In this document: positions 18,247 through 27,200 of the stretch, in pieces | How the letters are laid out: the number at the start of each line of letters is the position of its first letter | Numbering within the stretch: position 1 is the first letter of the stretch | Assembly: GCA_023150275.1 (NCBI GenBank) | Contig: JAKLLG010000001.1 | Location: 310,001 to 374,000, forward strand | DNA length: 64,000 nucleotides | Direction of reading: 5' to 3' | Origin: Rhodocyclaceae bacterium | GTDB lineage: Bacteria; Pseudomonadota; Gammaproteobacteria; Burkholderiales; Rhodocyclaceae | Notes under the pieces: generated by a model | The model's database searches: none | What the model saw: the letters and a program-made list of their open reading frames with translations, nothing else | What the model was told of the DNA's origin: nothing | Program-made: the position numbers and the translations under genes

Positions 18247-19005
18247 CTAAAGATGGGCGGTCCGGCCCCCATCGACGTTGATGACCTGCCCGGTAACGTA
18301 GGCGGCCGAGAGCAGATAGGCCACCGCAGCGGCGATATCCTCGGGCGAACCCTCACGCTTCAGGAGCGTATGGCGGACGATGTCGGCCCGGGAACCGTCG
18401 TCGAACTGCCCGTCGTCCGGCCACAGGATCGGCCCGGGAGCAACTGCATTGACGCGTACCTCCGGTGCCATCTCGATCGCCAGCGCCCGTGTCAGCGTAA
18501 GCAGCGCTCCCTTGGCTGCGCTGTAGAGCGGGTAGCCCTTCAGCGGCCGTTCGGCGTGCACGTCGGTGATGTTGACGATTGCCCCGCCTTGCCGACGCAG
18601 CGCGGGCGCGGCCGCCTGCGCGAGAAAGAGCGGCGCCTTGAAGTTGCTGCCGACCAGATCCTGCCAGGCGTGCTCGTCGATCTGGCCAAGCGGTGTCGGA
18701 AAGAAGCTCGACGCATTGTTCACCAGCCCATCCAGGCGCCCGAAGCGATCGACGACCGCCGCGACCAACGCGGGCAGCCCGGCGATATCGAGCAGATCGG
18801 CCTGCACAACCAGCGCCGATCCCGGCCGCGTGCCGTTGAGCACTGCGGCAAGTGTATCGGCCTCTGCGCGTGCGCTGCGGCAGTGCAGCGCGAGCCGGGC
18901 GCCATGGCGGTGCAGCAGACGCGTGATGGTGCTGCCGACGCGGCGCGCGGCACCGGTCACGAGGATGACCTGATCATCGAGCATCGGAGATTGCGGGAGC
19001 GGCAT
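18247..19005 (-). CDS. Pteridine reductase (SDR family)
   Basis: This 252-residue short-chain dehydrogenase has the nucleotide-binding loop VILVTGAARRVGS (TGAARRxG replaces TGxxxGIG, as in pteridine reductases), LVNNASSFFPTPLG, and the catalytic YSAAK with its upstream serine region. It ends AYVTGQVINVDGGRT. The family reduces dihydrobiopterin or dihydrofolate (FolM/PTR1-like). I start it at the ATG at 19005; an in-frame ATG at 18984 is an alternative, and longer versions lack support. It precedes ttcA. Confidence 0.85.
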   Translation of the reverse strand: MPLPQSPMLDDQVILVTGAARRVGSTITRLLHRHGARLALHCRSARAEADTLAAVLNGTRPGSALVVQADLLDIAGLPALVAAVVDRFGRLDGLVNNASSFFPTPLGQIDEHAWQDLVGSNFKAPLFLAQAAAPALRRQGGAIVNITDVHAERPLKGYPLYSAAKGALLTLTRALAIEMAPEVRVNAVAPGPILWPDDGQFDDGSRADIVRHTLLKREGSPEDIAAAVAYLLSAAYVTGQVINVDGGRTAHL

Positions 19006-19107
19006 GAAAGATCCGGGCAGCAGGAAAAATAGGGGGCTGCGCGAGCGCCGGACCGGGGCAGGAACAGGCCTGCAGTCCAGTCCGCAGTCGACCGCAACGG
19101 GCACAGT

Positions 19108-22100
19108 TTACCGGACTTGGCCGTCTTCCCGTAGCGTTGCGATCAGGTCCGCGAGCGCTGTCTCAAGGTTCGGCAAGCTCGCCTGGGCAGCCGCAATATC
19201 GTGTCGGGCAAGCGCATCCTCGATCGTGCGCCCCGCTTCCACCGCCGGCGTCGCGTTGAACTGCCCGGCCAGCCCGCGCAGCGTGTGCGCCTGACGGTGC
19301 GCGGATACGGTGTCTTCAGCAGCAAGCGCCCGGCGCAGTGCAGCCAGATCGTCCGGGCAGGCTTCGACGAACAAGGGGGCGATGATGGCAACCAGCTCGG
19401 CATCCATCTGCGCGAGCGCGGCACGGTAATCGAACGCCGGAGCGACGGGTTCAGCGACAGGTCCGGCACAATTGTCCGGCTCGGCTGTGCGCTCCCCACC
19501 CGCTGCGACCGATTCGTGCAACAGCGCGAACAGTTCGTCCGCCTTGATCGGTTTCGCGAGGTAGTCGTCCATCCCCGCCGCCAGGCACAACTCGCGGTCA
19601 CCGGCCATCGCGTTGGCGGTCATCGCTACGATGCGCGTGCGGCAACCCGCCATGCGCAGCCGCTGCGTCGCTTCCAGCCCGCCCATGCCGGGCATCTGCA
19701 GGTCCATCAGGATCACGTCGAAATGGCCGCTGGCAACGCGCTCAATGGCCTCCGCGCCATTCGTCGCCAGACTGACGCGGTGCCCCCATTTTTCGAGCAG
19801 GCTGATCGCCAGCTTCTGGTTGATCGGATGGTCCTCGACAAGCAGCACGTCGAGCACCGTCCGCGCCTCGCGCAGCGAATGCCGGGTCACCAGTTCGGGC
19901 GCAGTTGCCGCCGCACCCAATACGGAATGCAGCCCGACCAGCAATTCCGCTTGGGCAACCGGCTTTCCGAAATAGGCGGCGATCCCCAGTTCCCGGCAGC
20001 GTGCCGCATCGCCACGCACCGCGCCCGACGAGAGCATGACGCGCGGAATGCCGGCAAGGCGCGGATCGTCACGCAAGCACTCGGCGAGCGTGAACCCGTC
20101 CATCTCCGGCATTTGTGCATCGAGAATGATCAGTGCGGGAAGATCGTCCGCGCGCAGTCGTTCGAGCAGCGCACCGGCCGACGCGAACGCCTCGACGCGC
20201 ATGCCCCAGCCGGCGAACATGCGCGAAAGAACCATGCGATTGGTTTCGTTGTCGTCGACAAGCAGCACCGGCAATCCCGCCAGCGGAACACGAGGCGCGT
20301 CTTCCTTCTCGCGACGCCCCGCATCCGCAGGCAGGGGCACCGCGACGCGAAAGACGCTGCCGGCCCCGAGGCGGCTCTCGACCGCCATGGCGCCGCCCAT
20401 CATCGCGACCAGCCGGCGCGAAATGGTCAGACCAAGACCGGTACCGCCGAAGCGCCGCGTGGTCGAACTGTCTTCCTGAGCGAAAGCCTCGAAGATATGC
20501 CCGAGCTTGTCTTCGGCAATACCGATTCCGGTATCGCGCACCTCGCAGCAGATGTTTCCGGGAGCCTCCGCGGGGGCCACGCGCAGGACGATCTCGCCGC
20601 GCTCCGTGAATTTCAGCGCGTTGCCGATCAGATTGACCAGAACCTGCCGCAGGCGCCCGGGATCGCCAAAAACAAAACCGGGCACTGCCGGATCGATATC
20701 GAGCACCAACTCAAGCTGTTTCTCGTGCGCGCGCAGGGCGAGCGTCTTCATCATGTCGGCACAGAGCCGCGGCAGGTGGAAGGAGATGCGCTCGATCTCC
20801 ATCCTGCCCGCCTCGATCTTCGAGAAGTCCAGGATGTCGTTGATGATCGTCAGCAGGGATTCGGCCGATGACTTGACGATCTGCAAATACTCGCGCGGCT
20901 CGTCGTCGAGCCTGCAGCCAAGCGCCAGTTCGGTCATGCCGATGACGCCATTCATCGGCGTGCGGATCTCATGGCTCATGTTGGCGAGAAAGTCGCTCTT
21001 CGCGCGGTTGGCCGCCTCGGCCGCCTCCATCGCGCGCAGCAGGGAAACTTCCGCCTGCTTGCGGTCGGTGATGTCGATGATCGTGCCGAGCAGGCCACGG
21101 ATGCTGCCATCGGGCAGGCGCAGGATTGCCTTGCGGTAGATGGTGTCGTGTGCGGTGCCGTCACGCGTCGTGACGCGCGCCTCGTAGGTCTGACTGCCAC
21201 CACCTGCGTAGAGTTCGGCATCCTTGCCAACATGCAGCGGCGCTTCGTCCGGGGGCAGCAACTCGGCAACCGTCCGGTAGAGAACGTCCTCGCGACGCAC
21301 ACCGAAGAACATCTCGAAGGCGCGATTCAGGCACTGATAGCGACCCTTCGGATCCTTCAGGTAGAGCGGCAGGGGGATCGCCTCGATCAGCTCCTCGACC
21401 AGCTGCAACTGATCCTCCAGCTGCGCCTCGATCGCCTTGCGCTCGGTGATATCCGTCCGGATGCCGATGTAACGTGTCGGCAACCCGGCATGATCAAGAA
21501 ACGGCACGATGGTTGCAGCGACCCAGTAAAGGTCGCCGTTCTTGCGCCGGTTGCAGATCTCGCCGTGCCACACGCGTCCGGAGGAAATGGTGTCCCACAT
21601 GTCGGCAAAGACCGCTGGCGGATGCAGCCCGGACTTGACGATGCGGTGCGGCTGGCCAATCAGCTCCGCGCGCGAATAACCGCTGATTTCGCAGAAGCGG
21701 TCGTTGGCATAGACGATCACGCCCTGCGTATCGGTGATGCTGACGATCGCGTGCTGATCGAGTGCGAATTTCTGGTTATCGAGCTCGCGACGCTGCAGTT
21801 CGCGCTGCTCGACAAGTCGTGCCATCAGTATCGACAGCGATTCCAGATCGTTGCTGGCAAGCGATGCGGCAGCCGCAGCTTCGCCCTCCTCGGCAAGCAA
21901 GCCGAGCGCTGTTTCTCGCAAGAACGCAAGCGCCCGGTTGCGGCTCGCCAGATCGGCGCGCAGACGTTCGTTGGCGGCAAGCAGATCTTCCGACGAAAGT
22001 TCCAGGCTGCGCGTACGCAGGGCGAGATCGCGGTCGTACTGCTCGTAGGCGCCGTCAATCCGCTCAAGAAATTCAGGCAAACCGCGCAGCAATGCTGACG

Positions 22101-22221
22101 CTTCCGGCGTGATGCCGGGTTGCCCGGCGATGTCACGCAACTCCTGCAGCAAGCCCCCCAGCGCCGCATCATCAGCGACGCCGGCAATGCGCTTCAGCTG
22201 GCGCTGCAGGGAGCGATGCAT
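19108..22221 (-). CDS. Hybrid sensor histidine kinase with two PAS, two receiver and one HPt domain
   Basis: The 1037-residue protein has no membrane segment. After a helical N terminus (about 1-150, coiled-coil-like around LALRTRSLELSSEDLLAAN) come two PAS/PAC domains, the first near ITDTQGVIVYANDRFCEISG and the second near YLKDPKGRYQCLN. HisKA follows with phosphohistidine in ANMSHEIRTPMNG, then HATPase_c (NLIGNALKFTERG, DTGIGIAEDKLGHIF, GGTGLGLTIS). Two receivers have aspartates in LIILDAQMPEMDG and VILMDLQMPGMGG, and a C-terminal HPt has histidine in AHTLRGLAGQF. It is an ArcB/BarA-style phosphorelay, seven bases after the FIST gene. A TTG at 22227 is an alternative start. Confidence 0.93.
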   Translation of the reverse strand: MHRSLQRQLKRIAGVADDAALGGLLQELRDIAGQPGITPEASALLRGLPEFLERIDGAYEQYDRDLALRTRSLELSSEDLLAANERLRADLASRNRALAFLRETALGLLAEEGEAAAAASLASNDLESLSILMARLVEQRELQRRELDNQKFALDQHAIVSITDTQGVIVYANDRFCEISGYSRAELIGQPHRIVKSGLHPPAVFADMWDTISSGRVWHGEICNRRKNGDLYWVAATIVPFLDHAGLPTRYIGIRTDITERKAIEAQLEDQLQLVEELIEAIPLPLYLKDPKGRYQCLNRAFEMFFGVRREDVLYRTVAELLPPDEAPLHVGKDAELYAGGGSQTYEARVTTRDGTAHDTIYRKAILRLPDGSIRGLLGTIIDITDRKQAEVSLLRAMEAAEAANRAKSDFLANMSHEIRTPMNGVIGMTELALGCRLDDEPREYLQIVKSSAESLLTIINDILDFSKIEAGRMEIERISFHLPRLCADMMKTLALRAHEKQLELVLDIDPAVPGFVFGDPGRLRQVLVNLIGNALKFTERGEIVLRVAPAEAPGNICCEVRDTGIGIAEDKLGHIFEAFAQEDSSTTRRFGGTGLGLTISRRLVAMMGGAMAVESRLGAGSVFRVAVPLPADAGRREKEDAPRVPLAGLPVLLVDDNETNRMVLSRMFAGWGMRVEAFASAGALLERLRADDLPALIILDAQMPEMDGFTLAECLRDDPRLAGIPRVMLSSGAVRGDAARCRELGIAAYFGKPVAQAELLVGLHSVLGAAATAPELVTRHSLREARTVLDVLLVEDHPINQKLAISLLEKWGHRVSLATNGAEAIERVASGHFDVILMDLQMPGMGGLEATQRLRMAGCRTRIVAMTANAMAGDRELCLAAGMDDYLAKPIKADELFALLHESVAAGGERTAEPDNCAGPVAEPVAPAFDYRAALAQMDAELVAIIAPLFVEACPDDLAALRRALAAEDTVSAHRQAHTLRGLAGQFNATPAVEAGRTIEDALARHDIAAAQASLPNLETALADLIATLREDGQVR

Positions 22222-22227
22222 GAGCAA

Positions 22228-23370
22228 TCAGTCTTCATCGAGCACGGTGATCGTCATCGTCTGGTTGTGCAGCTTGCAGGAGACGCCCGGCGCGAAGGGA
22301 CTGACCTCACCGTAGGAATAGAAGCCGGTCAGCGTTGCGCCGCTGCCAAAGACCTCGGCGACAGCCTCGACTTCGTCGTCTACACGGTCGCCCATCACCA
22401 GCTTGCGGCCAACGCAGCTGACGAGCACTGCCAATCCGCCACCCTTGCCTTCCTGCATGCGCAGTGCCGCCCGGGCCGCCGCCTCCGCACCGCCGACGAG
22501 ACGATCAGTGCTGGCATGCATCAGCTTGAGAAAGCCGTTGGGCACGATCTCCCCAGCAAGCGTCAAGCTGCCGTCGCTTTCAGAAACGCCGAGAATGGTC
22601 CGGATCAGACCGATCTCGTCGTGGTTTTCACCCAGCATCGCGAAGGGGAACAACAGTCCGGAAGCGGGCAGATCACGCGCATAGTCGCCCAGGTAACGCT
22701 TGTAGACATCGAGCGCTGGGGCGTCATCAAGCTCGTAAAGGATATTTCCCTCGCTACGCGTGACCTTGCGTGCCGGTCCAAACGGCTCCCAGCCACCAAA
22801 TGAGCCGTGGGCGAAGCGCAGCGCGTCACCATAAAGACCGACGGCGACAATGTTCTGATCGCTACAGCCATCGCTACTGAGCGTCCAGGTCTGCCGGAAG
22901 GCACCGCCATCGCCGGCAAGGCCACCAGTGAGCGGAACGGACTCGCCAGTGACGGCGGAAATCCCGTCGACGAGCGCGCTGCCATTGATGGCAACACCCG
23001 GTGCAAAAACCATGATCGCGCGCAGCTCAGGCGACGACAGCTGTTTTCCGATCCGCTCCCCCGCAGCCGAGGAATCGCCCATGCTGGCAAGCGTCGTGGT
23101 GGCTAGACGCAAAGAGGTGTGCCCGAAACGCACGCCGGTAATGACGCAGGACCCGTCGGCAACGCCATCACGGCTGATCTCTCCGGCAGTCGAACAGCCA
23201 CTGAGCAGCGCATCGGGAAATTCCGCGCGCAAGGTGTCGGCAAGCGCGGGGGAGGAGAAGAACGGCACGGCGCCAAAGACGAGAATCCACTGCGGCTCAA
23301 TTTCTCTGAGCGCTTGCAAGACCTGCGGCAGAGCGGACTGATCGCGGACAATCACTTGTCTGGTTTGCAT
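22228..23370 (-). CDS. FIST domain sensory protein
   Basis: This 380-residue protein matches FIST N plus FIST C domains, proposed to bind small ligands such as amino acids. Signatures are WILVFGAVPFFSSP, LLSGCSTAGEISRDGV, PLTGGLAGDGGAF, IVAVGLYGD and the C-terminal GFYSYGEVSPFA. A strong GAGGAGG site precedes the ATG at 23370. It lies immediately upstream of the hybrid kinase, so the two probably form one signalling unit with FIST as input. Direct contact is inferred, not shown. Confidence 0.85.
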   Translation of the reverse strand: MQTRQVIVRDQSALPQVLQALREIEPQWILVFGAVPFFSSPALADTLRAEFPDALLSGCSTAGEISRDGVADGSCVITGVRFGHTSLRLATTTLASMGDSSAAGERIGKQLSSPELRAIMVFAPGVAINGSALVDGISAVTGESVPLTGGLAGDGGAFRQTWTLSSDGCSDQNIVAVGLYGDALRFAHGSFGGWEPFGPARKVTRSEGNILYELDDAPALDVYKRYLGDYARDLPASGLLFPFAMLGENHDEIGLIRTILGVSESDGSLTLAGEIVPNGFLKLMHASTDRLVGGAEAAARAALRMQEGKGGGLAVLVSCVGRKLVMGDRVDDEVEAVAEVFGSGATLTGFYSYGEVSPFAPGVSCKLHNQTMTITVLDED

Positions 23371-23477
23371 CGGAAACCTCCTCGCCGGATGGGGAATTGC
23401 AACGATAGCAAACAAGTTCCCGGCAAACCATGGCAGCCGACCCGTAAAATGTCGCTTTTCTCACGCGCATAGCTGGC

Positions 23478-24638
23478 ATGAACCTGCCTCAACCCGACGC
23501 CGATGCCCTCGCACACAGCCGCCGCCTGCAGCAGCTGATTGCCGGGGAAATTGCTGCCAGTGGCGGCTGGATCAGCTTCGCCCGCTTCATGGACCTCGCA
23601 CTGCACGCGCCGGGGCTCGGCTACTACGCGGCCGGCGCACGCAAGTTCGGCGCCGCCGGCGATTTCGTCACCGCGCCGGAATTGACACCGGCTTTCGCGC
23701 AAACGCTGGCGGCACAGGTCGTTCAGATCATGCGCGCCAGCGCGCCGCAGGTGCTGGAGGTTGGCGCGGGTTCCGGGCGTCTCGCGCTCGATCTGCTGCT
23801 CGAACTGGAGGCGCGCGATGTGCTTCCCGAGCGCTACCAGATTCTCGAACTGTCGGCCGATCTGCGCGATCGGCAACGACAGACGTTCGCCTCGCACGCA
23901 CCGCATCTGCTGCCGCGCGTCACCTGGCTGGAGCAGCTGCCGGCAACATTCGACGGCGTCGTGCTCGCCAATGAGCTGCTCGACGCGCTGCCGGCACACC
24001 TGATGCGCTGGCAGACAGAAGGCATCCGCGAGCGCGGCGTGACGGTCGATGCAGCAGGTTCGTTCGCCTGGAAGGAGCAGCCGGCGACCGCTGCCGTGCT
24101 GACAAACGCACGGCAGCTTGCCGAAGCGGTCGCACCCACGGACGGCTACCTTTCCGAAATCAGTCCGGCGGCGGCGGCATGGACCGCCTCGTGGGCGAAT
24201 ATTCTCCGCTGCGGCGCGCTGCTGCTGATCGATTACGGCTTCCCACGGCGCGAGTATTACCACCCGCAGCGCCGTGAAGGCACGCTGATGTGCCACTATC
24301 GCCACCACGCCCACCCCGATCCGTTCTTCCTGCCCGGCCTGCAGGACATCACGGTGCATGTGGACTTCACCGCGATCGCCGAAGCGGGAACCGAGGCCGG
24401 GCTCGAATTTCTCGGCTACACGACGCAGGCCGCCTTCCTGCTCAACTGCGGCCTGACGACGATTCTGGAACGGACACCGGCCAGCGACCCGCGCGCCTAC
24501 CTGCCACTCGCGAACGCCGCCCACAAACTGATCTCGCCCGCGGAAATGGGCGAGTTGTTCAAGGTCATCGCGCTCGGTCGCGGCATCGCCGAGCCCTTGA
24601 TCGGCTTCGTAAGCGGAGATCGCAGCGCCACGCTCTAA
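23478..24638 (+). CDS. SAM-dependent methyltransferase, MidA/NDUFAF7 family
   Basis: The 386-residue protein begins with the family's N-terminal part (ISFARFMDLALHAPGLGYYA and AGDFVTAPELTPAFAQTLAAQ), followed by the SAM-binding motif VLEVGAGSGRLALDLLLEL. Later motifs are VVLANELLDALPAHL and LLLIDYGFPRREYYHPQR. The eukaryotic homologue methylates an arginine of a complex I subunit; the bacterial substrate is not established. It is divergent from the FIST gene across a 107-base gap. In relatives it often neighbours the pteridine reductase, which here is separated by the two signalling genes. Confidence 0.9.
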   Translation: MNLPQPDADALAHSRRLQQLIAGEIAASGGWISFARFMDLALHAPGLGYYAAGARKFGAAGDFVTAPELTPAFAQTLAAQVVQIMRASAPQVLEVGAGSGRLALDLLLELEARDVLPERYQILELSADLRDRQRQTFASHAPHLLPRVTWLEQLPATFDGVVLANELLDALPAHLMRWQTEGIRERGVTVDAAGSFAWKEQPATAAVLTNARQLAEAVAPTDGYLSEISPAAAAWTASWANILRCGALLLIDYGFPRREYYHPQRREGTLMCHYRHHAHPDPFFLPGLQDITVHVDFTAIAEAGTEAGLEFLGYTTQAAFLLNCGLTTILERTPASDPRAYLPLANAAHKLISPAEMGELFKVIALGRGIAEPLIGFVSGDRSATL

Positions 24639-24727
24639 GCGTAAGCGCGCCGGATCGGCAGCATTCATCGCAATGCAACATTGGCGTGTTGAAATCCGCC
24701 GCCCGATCACTCGCAAACTGGCTCAAA

Positions 24728-25564
24728 ATGAAACTGATCTCGTTGCTGCTTGCCGCCGCGCTGACGTTCTCCCCCGCATTCGCAGTTCCCGCCACAAGCG
24801 GCGAACAGGTCGTCGCGATCGAACAGGGAATCACGCTCGCCGGGCGCCTCCGGCTGCAGTCGCAGCGACTCGCAAAACTCTGGTTGCAAGCCGGACTCGG
24901 TATCCAGAGAGACGTTGCGGCGGTACAGATCGCACGTGCCGGCACGCAGTTCGAGGGGGCTCTGGCCGATCTGCGCGGCTATGGCAGCAAACCGGCCATT
25001 CAGCGTGATTACCTGCGCGTGCAGGAACTCTGGCAGGAATATCGCAATGCGCTCGCCCTGCCCTTCAGCGATGCAAACCTCAAGGTCGTCAGCTACCTGG
25101 CCGACGATTTGATGCTCGCCACCGGTCGCCTGGCGATGAAGATCGAGGGTGAGGCGGAGAACGGTAGCAGTCGCCTGCTTGATCTTTCGCTGCGGCAGAA
25201 CATGCTGGCGCAGCGGCTGGCCAAACTCTACCTGCAGGCGCAGGCGGGAGACCGTTCGTACAGTCGCCTGGTCGATATCGACCAGGCGCGCAAGGAGTTC
25301 GCCACCGCACTGCGCGAACTCGGCACTGCGCAAGAAACAACGCCGGCCAGCCGGGAGGCACTCGAACTCGCCAACGTACAGTGGGTGTTCTTCGATCAGG
25401 CGATCAGTGGTCTGCAGAAAGGTGGCGACTCAAAACCGCAACACGTCGCCACGACGAGCGAGCGCATCATGGAGGTGCTCGATGCCGTGAGCCTGCAGAT
25501 TGCCGCCGACGCCCGCAACGCACGGCTGCTCGCCAGTCAGGGCAGCGCGGTACGTCGCAACTGA
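24728..25564 (+). CDS. Secreted PilJ N-terminal-type sensor domain protein
   Basis: This 278-residue protein has a signal peptide (MKLISLLLAAALTFSPAFA) and two copies of the four-helix PilJ/NarX-like sensing motif: AGRLRLQSQRLAKLWLQA near residue 40 and LSLRQNMLAQRLAKLYLQA near 155. The domain normally forms the periplasmic part of pilus chemoreceptors or nitrate sensors. Here no transmembrane or signalling region follows, so it is a free periplasmic version. Its partner is not evident. Confidence 0.75.
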   Translation: MKLISLLLAAALTFSPAFAVPATSGEQVVAIEQGITLAGRLRLQSQRLAKLWLQAGLGIQRDVAAVQIARAGTQFEGALADLRGYGSKPAIQRDYLRVQELWQEYRNALALPFSDANLKVVSYLADDLMLATGRLAMKIEGEAENGSSRLLDLSLRQNMLAQRLAKLYLQAQAGDRSYSRLVDIDQARKEFATALRELGTAQETTPASREALELANVQWVFFDQAISGLQKGGDSKPQHVATTSERIMEVLDAVSLQIAADARNARLLASQGSAVRRN

Positions 25565-25576
25565 TACGCGGCAGCG

Positions 25577-25615
25577 ACCGGGTGCCGGCGCGAAAGAGCG
25601 CCCTCGGCACCCGGT
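25577..25615. terminator. Nested hairpin after the PilJ-N protein gene
   Basis: ACCGGGTGCCG (25577-25587) pairs with CGGCACCCGGT (25605-25615), with a second inner stem GGCGC/GCGCC. It lies between the PilJ-N gene and the convergent small gene at 25639. No T-tract follows, so a bidirectional barrier is the likeliest role. Confidence 0.45.
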
Positions 25616-25638
25616 ACCCCCTGCTGACGGAAGGTTGC

Positions 25639-25842
25639 CTACTCCTGCGCAGCGTAGAGCCGTGCAAGAAAACCGGCAATCTCGCTCTCACCCGGCGTCT
25701 GGCGCGTACTTGCCACTTCTGCGAGCCGCGGCGCGACTTGCGGCACCTCGGCCCAACCGGCGTTGAGCACTTCGTCCCCGTATGCGTCGCCCGGCGCTTC
25801 GCGTATGACCCGACCCGAATCCATGTCCATGATGATCACCAT
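25639..25842 (-). CDS. Small hypothetical protein
   Basis: This 67-residue acidic protein starts MVIIMDMDSGRVIREAPGD and has no signal peptide or membrane segment. A GAGG ribosome site lies 6 bases before its ATG, and codon use resembles its neighbours. I do not recognise a family. The nearby YjfB-type gene raises a possible link to motility genes, but that is speculative. Confidence 0.45.
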   Translation of the reverse strand: MVIIMDMDSGRVIREAPGDAYGDEVLNAGWAEVPQVAPRLAEVASTRQTPGESEIAGFLARLYAAQE

Positions 25843-26049
25843 GATGTTCCTCGCTTTCAGTACCTGGCAGGAAACGGTTTAGCCAGCCGTTGTTTTCCCG
25901 CGAGGCGCTCATGAATGATCTAACGGACGACATGGAAAAAGGTTGAACGCCTCACGCAATGAATTTTCCGGGACATTCGGGTTTGCGCCGGGGTTTACTC
26001 CAGCCGGCGAATGTCCATAATGAAATTTCGCCACCGGGAGGGATGATCC

Positions 26050-26229
26050 ATGGAAACCAGCAACAACCTTTCCGCAACGCAGACGGCCATGGCCGTCGAG
26101 ATCGCGGTACTGAAGAAATCGCTCGACCTGCAGGCGCAGAACGCCGCGCAATTGCTGGAGGCATTGCCGGAACCAGCGCGCTACAACAACCCGCCGGAAC
26201 TCGGCGGCGCCGTCGATACCTACGCCTGA
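26050..26229 (+). CDS. YjfB-family putative motility protein
   Basis: This 59-residue protein has the YjfB family layout: MAVEIAVLKKSLDLQAQNAA, then QLLEALPEP and the C-terminal NPPELGGAVDTYA. Family members are found beside flagellar or chemotaxis genes, but their role is unknown. A GGGAGG site precedes the ATG. It is a lone motility-type gene here. Its last 10 bases overlap the end of the convergent hydrolase gene, so the two stop codons are interlocked. The roughly 200 bases upstream show only a weak TTTACT/CATAAT promoter-like pair at 25994-26021. Confidence 0.75.
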   Translation: METSNNLSATQTAMAVEIAVLKKSLDLQAQNAAQLLEALPEPARYNNPPELGGAVDTYA

Positions 26230-27029
26230 AGCGTCTCCTCAAGCCAGTCGAGAATCGTCTGCGCGACGTGCTGCCAGTCCTTTTCCAGCATCAGGCCATG
26301 GCCCATGCCGCGGAAGATGCGATCAGGAACGCCGTAGGTGCGTGCCGTCGATTGCACGAGGAAGGCCGGCATCAGCACATCCTTCTCGGCCCCCAGGACC
26401 AGTAGCGGCGGCCGGGCCATCGCACCCGGATTGGGCAGGCTGAATACCGACATGTCCCAGATGGCGCGCTGCGATTCGGGTTGCATCATGCGGTAATAGC
26501 GGCGCACCATCTCGTCGTCCACCTCCTGCGCGAAGAGGGCCTCGCGCAACGCATCCGGTGCCACATTGCCGCCGCCGAGCAGGCGGTTTATCTCCATCAT
26601 CAAGCCCGGCTTCTCGAAAAGCAGCGAGAACTGCGCCGCCACCAGCCCCTGCGGCGGGACCGAGCACATCAGCACAGCCGCCGGAACGGCATGGCGCTCC
26701 AGGTATTTCTGGACGACGAACCCCCCCATCGAGTGACCGATCAGCACCGGCGCTTCGGCCAGGTCGGCAATGACGGCCGCGACGTCCTCGACAAAATCGT
26801 GCACGCTGTGCCAGTCGATGCGCTCGTGACCCCCGCTCTCGCCGTGGCCGCGCAAGGAAAGGGCATGGGCGTTGAAGCCGCGCTCGGCGAACCACGGCAG
26901 GAAATGTTCCGCCCACACCCAGGCACCAGCAAAGGCGCCATGCACGAAGAGCAGCGGCGGCGAGCGACGCGCCTTCGCGGGTTCGCAGGAGAGGACCTCG
27001 ATCGTTCCAACACGACGGCTGTTCATCAT
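26220..27029 (-). CDS. Alpha/beta hydrolase
   Basis: The 269-residue protein has the alpha/beta-hydrolase oxyanion region LLFVHGAFAGAWVWAEHFLPW, SLRGHGESGGH, the nucleophile elbow VLIGHSMGGFVVQ, a late acidic strand LLVLGAEKDVLMP and the histidine loop RGMGHGLMLEKDW. Catalytic Ser, Asp and His are all visible. The natural substrate is unknown. I start at the ATG at 27029; longer readings would run into the palindromic repeat block. Confidence 0.85.
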   Translation of the reverse strand: MMNSRRVGTIEVLSCEPAKARRSPPLLFVHGAFAGAWVWAEHFLPWFAERGFNAHALSLRGHGESGGHERIDWHSVHDFVEDVAAVIADLAEAPVLIGHSMGGFVVQKYLERHAVPAAVLMCSVPPQGLVAAQFSLLFEKPGLMMEINRLLGGGNVAPDALREALFAQEVDDEMVRRYYRMMQPESQRAIWDMSVFSLPNPGAMARPPLLVLGAEKDVLMPAFLVQSTARTYGVPDRIFRGMGHGLMLEKDWQHVAQTILDWLEETLQA

Positions 27030-27043
27030 TTGGCGCTCACCGG

Positions 27044-27200
27044 ACGACCCTCCCGTCCCTGCGGGACGTCCTCCCCGAGGGAGGGTGAGCGCCCCTTCGG
27101 GCGGCCGTGCGGGGCGCTCGCTGAACGACCCTCCCGTCCCTGCGGGACGCCCTCCCCAAGGGAGGGTGAGCGCCCCTTCGGGCGGCCGTTCGGGGCGCTC
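27044..27200. repeat. Two tandem copies of a palindromic ~80-bp intergenic repeat
   Basis: Two copies of a GC-rich element lie head to tail with an 81-base offset (27044-27124 and 27125-27200), differing at only a few positions. Each holds three nested palindromes: CCTCCC with GGGAGG, GTCCCTGCGGGAC, and GCGCCCCTTCGGGCGGCC. It fills the gap between the hydrolase and GST genes. The structure resembles REP/BIME-type extragenic palindromes; no transposase of its own is adjacent. Confidence 0.75.

Noticed and set aside
25994..26021. TTTACT/CATAAT as a possible promoter of the YjfB-type gene
   Set aside because: Spacing is acceptable but the hexamers are weak. No flagellar sigma-28 match is present, so it is mentioned only in the gene entry.
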